NCBI GenBank assembly: GCA_963714645.1
Contig: CAVQQX010000153.1
Span: forward strand, 1-12,460
DNA: 12,460 nucleotides
Direction: 5' to 3'
DNA from: RPQJ01 sp963714645
GTDB lineage: Bacteria > Pseudomonadota > Gammaproteobacteria > Steroidobacterales > Steroidobacteraceae
Each line of letters starts with the position of its first letter. The first letter of the stretch is position 1. A model generated the notes under the pieces. The model did not search any database. It saw nothing but the letters and a program-made list of their open reading frames with translations, and was not told the origin of the DNA. Below, piece after piece: positions 12,402 to 12,460 of this stretch. Made by a program: the position numbers and the translations under genes.

Positions 12402-12460
12402 CAGCAGCATGGTCATCGTGTCGCGCTCTGTCCGTCGTCGTCGTCACGCGTAATGCCGCC

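Noticed and set aside
1..12460. Exosortase gene, CRISPR array, tRNA or rRNA genes
   Set aside because: I looked for the multi-membrane exosortase, for regularly spaced direct repeats and for RNA gene landmarks, and saw none in the window.

Overview
The window is GC-rich DNA typical of a beta- or gammaproteobacterium that uses the exosortase/PEP-CTERM system. Two secreted proteins end in PEP-CTERM sorting signals (VPLPA, hydrophobic stretch, Arg cluster). A TPR lipoprotein resembling PrsT of that system lies between them, among genes for exopolysaccharide synthesis. No exosortase gene is in the window, so the system is inferred from its substrates and partners.

Layout, left to right. (1) Minus strand, 2969 to 1: a GT4 glycosyltransferase followed, with a 1-base TGATG overlap, by a Wzx-type flippase. 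The flippase frame continues without a stop into a GT2 glycosyltransferase that leaves the window, an apparent fusion. (2) Plus strand, 3144-3887: a small PEP-CTERM protein whose sorting motif is preceded by a tandem PLPV repeat. Its 3' end overlaps the convergent fcl gene by 28 bases. (3) Minus strand, 8207 to 3860: a tightly coupled operon of TPR lipoprotein (prsT-like), gmd and fcl, joined by two 4-base ATGA overlaps. (4) Plus strand, 8493-10329: a second PEP-CTERM protein, then a secreted protein with a C-terminal GYWKNH domain and no sorting signal of its own. (5) Plus strand, 10495-11421: an MBOAT O-acetyltransferase that stops at 308 codons, about two thirds of the usual length. (6) 11422-12460: DNA of clearly lower GC, with a gene-poor stretch and then a cytidylate-kinase-like gene.

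Together, Gmd and Fcl would turn GDP-mannose into GDP-L-fucose. The GT2 and GT4 enzymes would build a repeat unit, the flippase would move it across the inner membrane, and the MBOAT protein would take part in O-acetylation. The TPR lipoprotein and PEP-CTERM proteins connect this polysaccharide to the exosortase-dependent cell surface. That link is inferred from gene order and from what is known of such loci.

The least ordinary points are the flippase-GT2 fusion, the chaining of a PrsT-like lipoprotein to GDP-fucose synthesis, the PEP-CTERM/GYWKNH gene pair, and the sharp break at about 11420. At the break the acetyltransferase is cut off, base composition changes, and a regularly spaced three-frame stop cluster follows. 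The break may be a real insertion or rearrangement or an assembly chimera; the sequence alone cannot decide.
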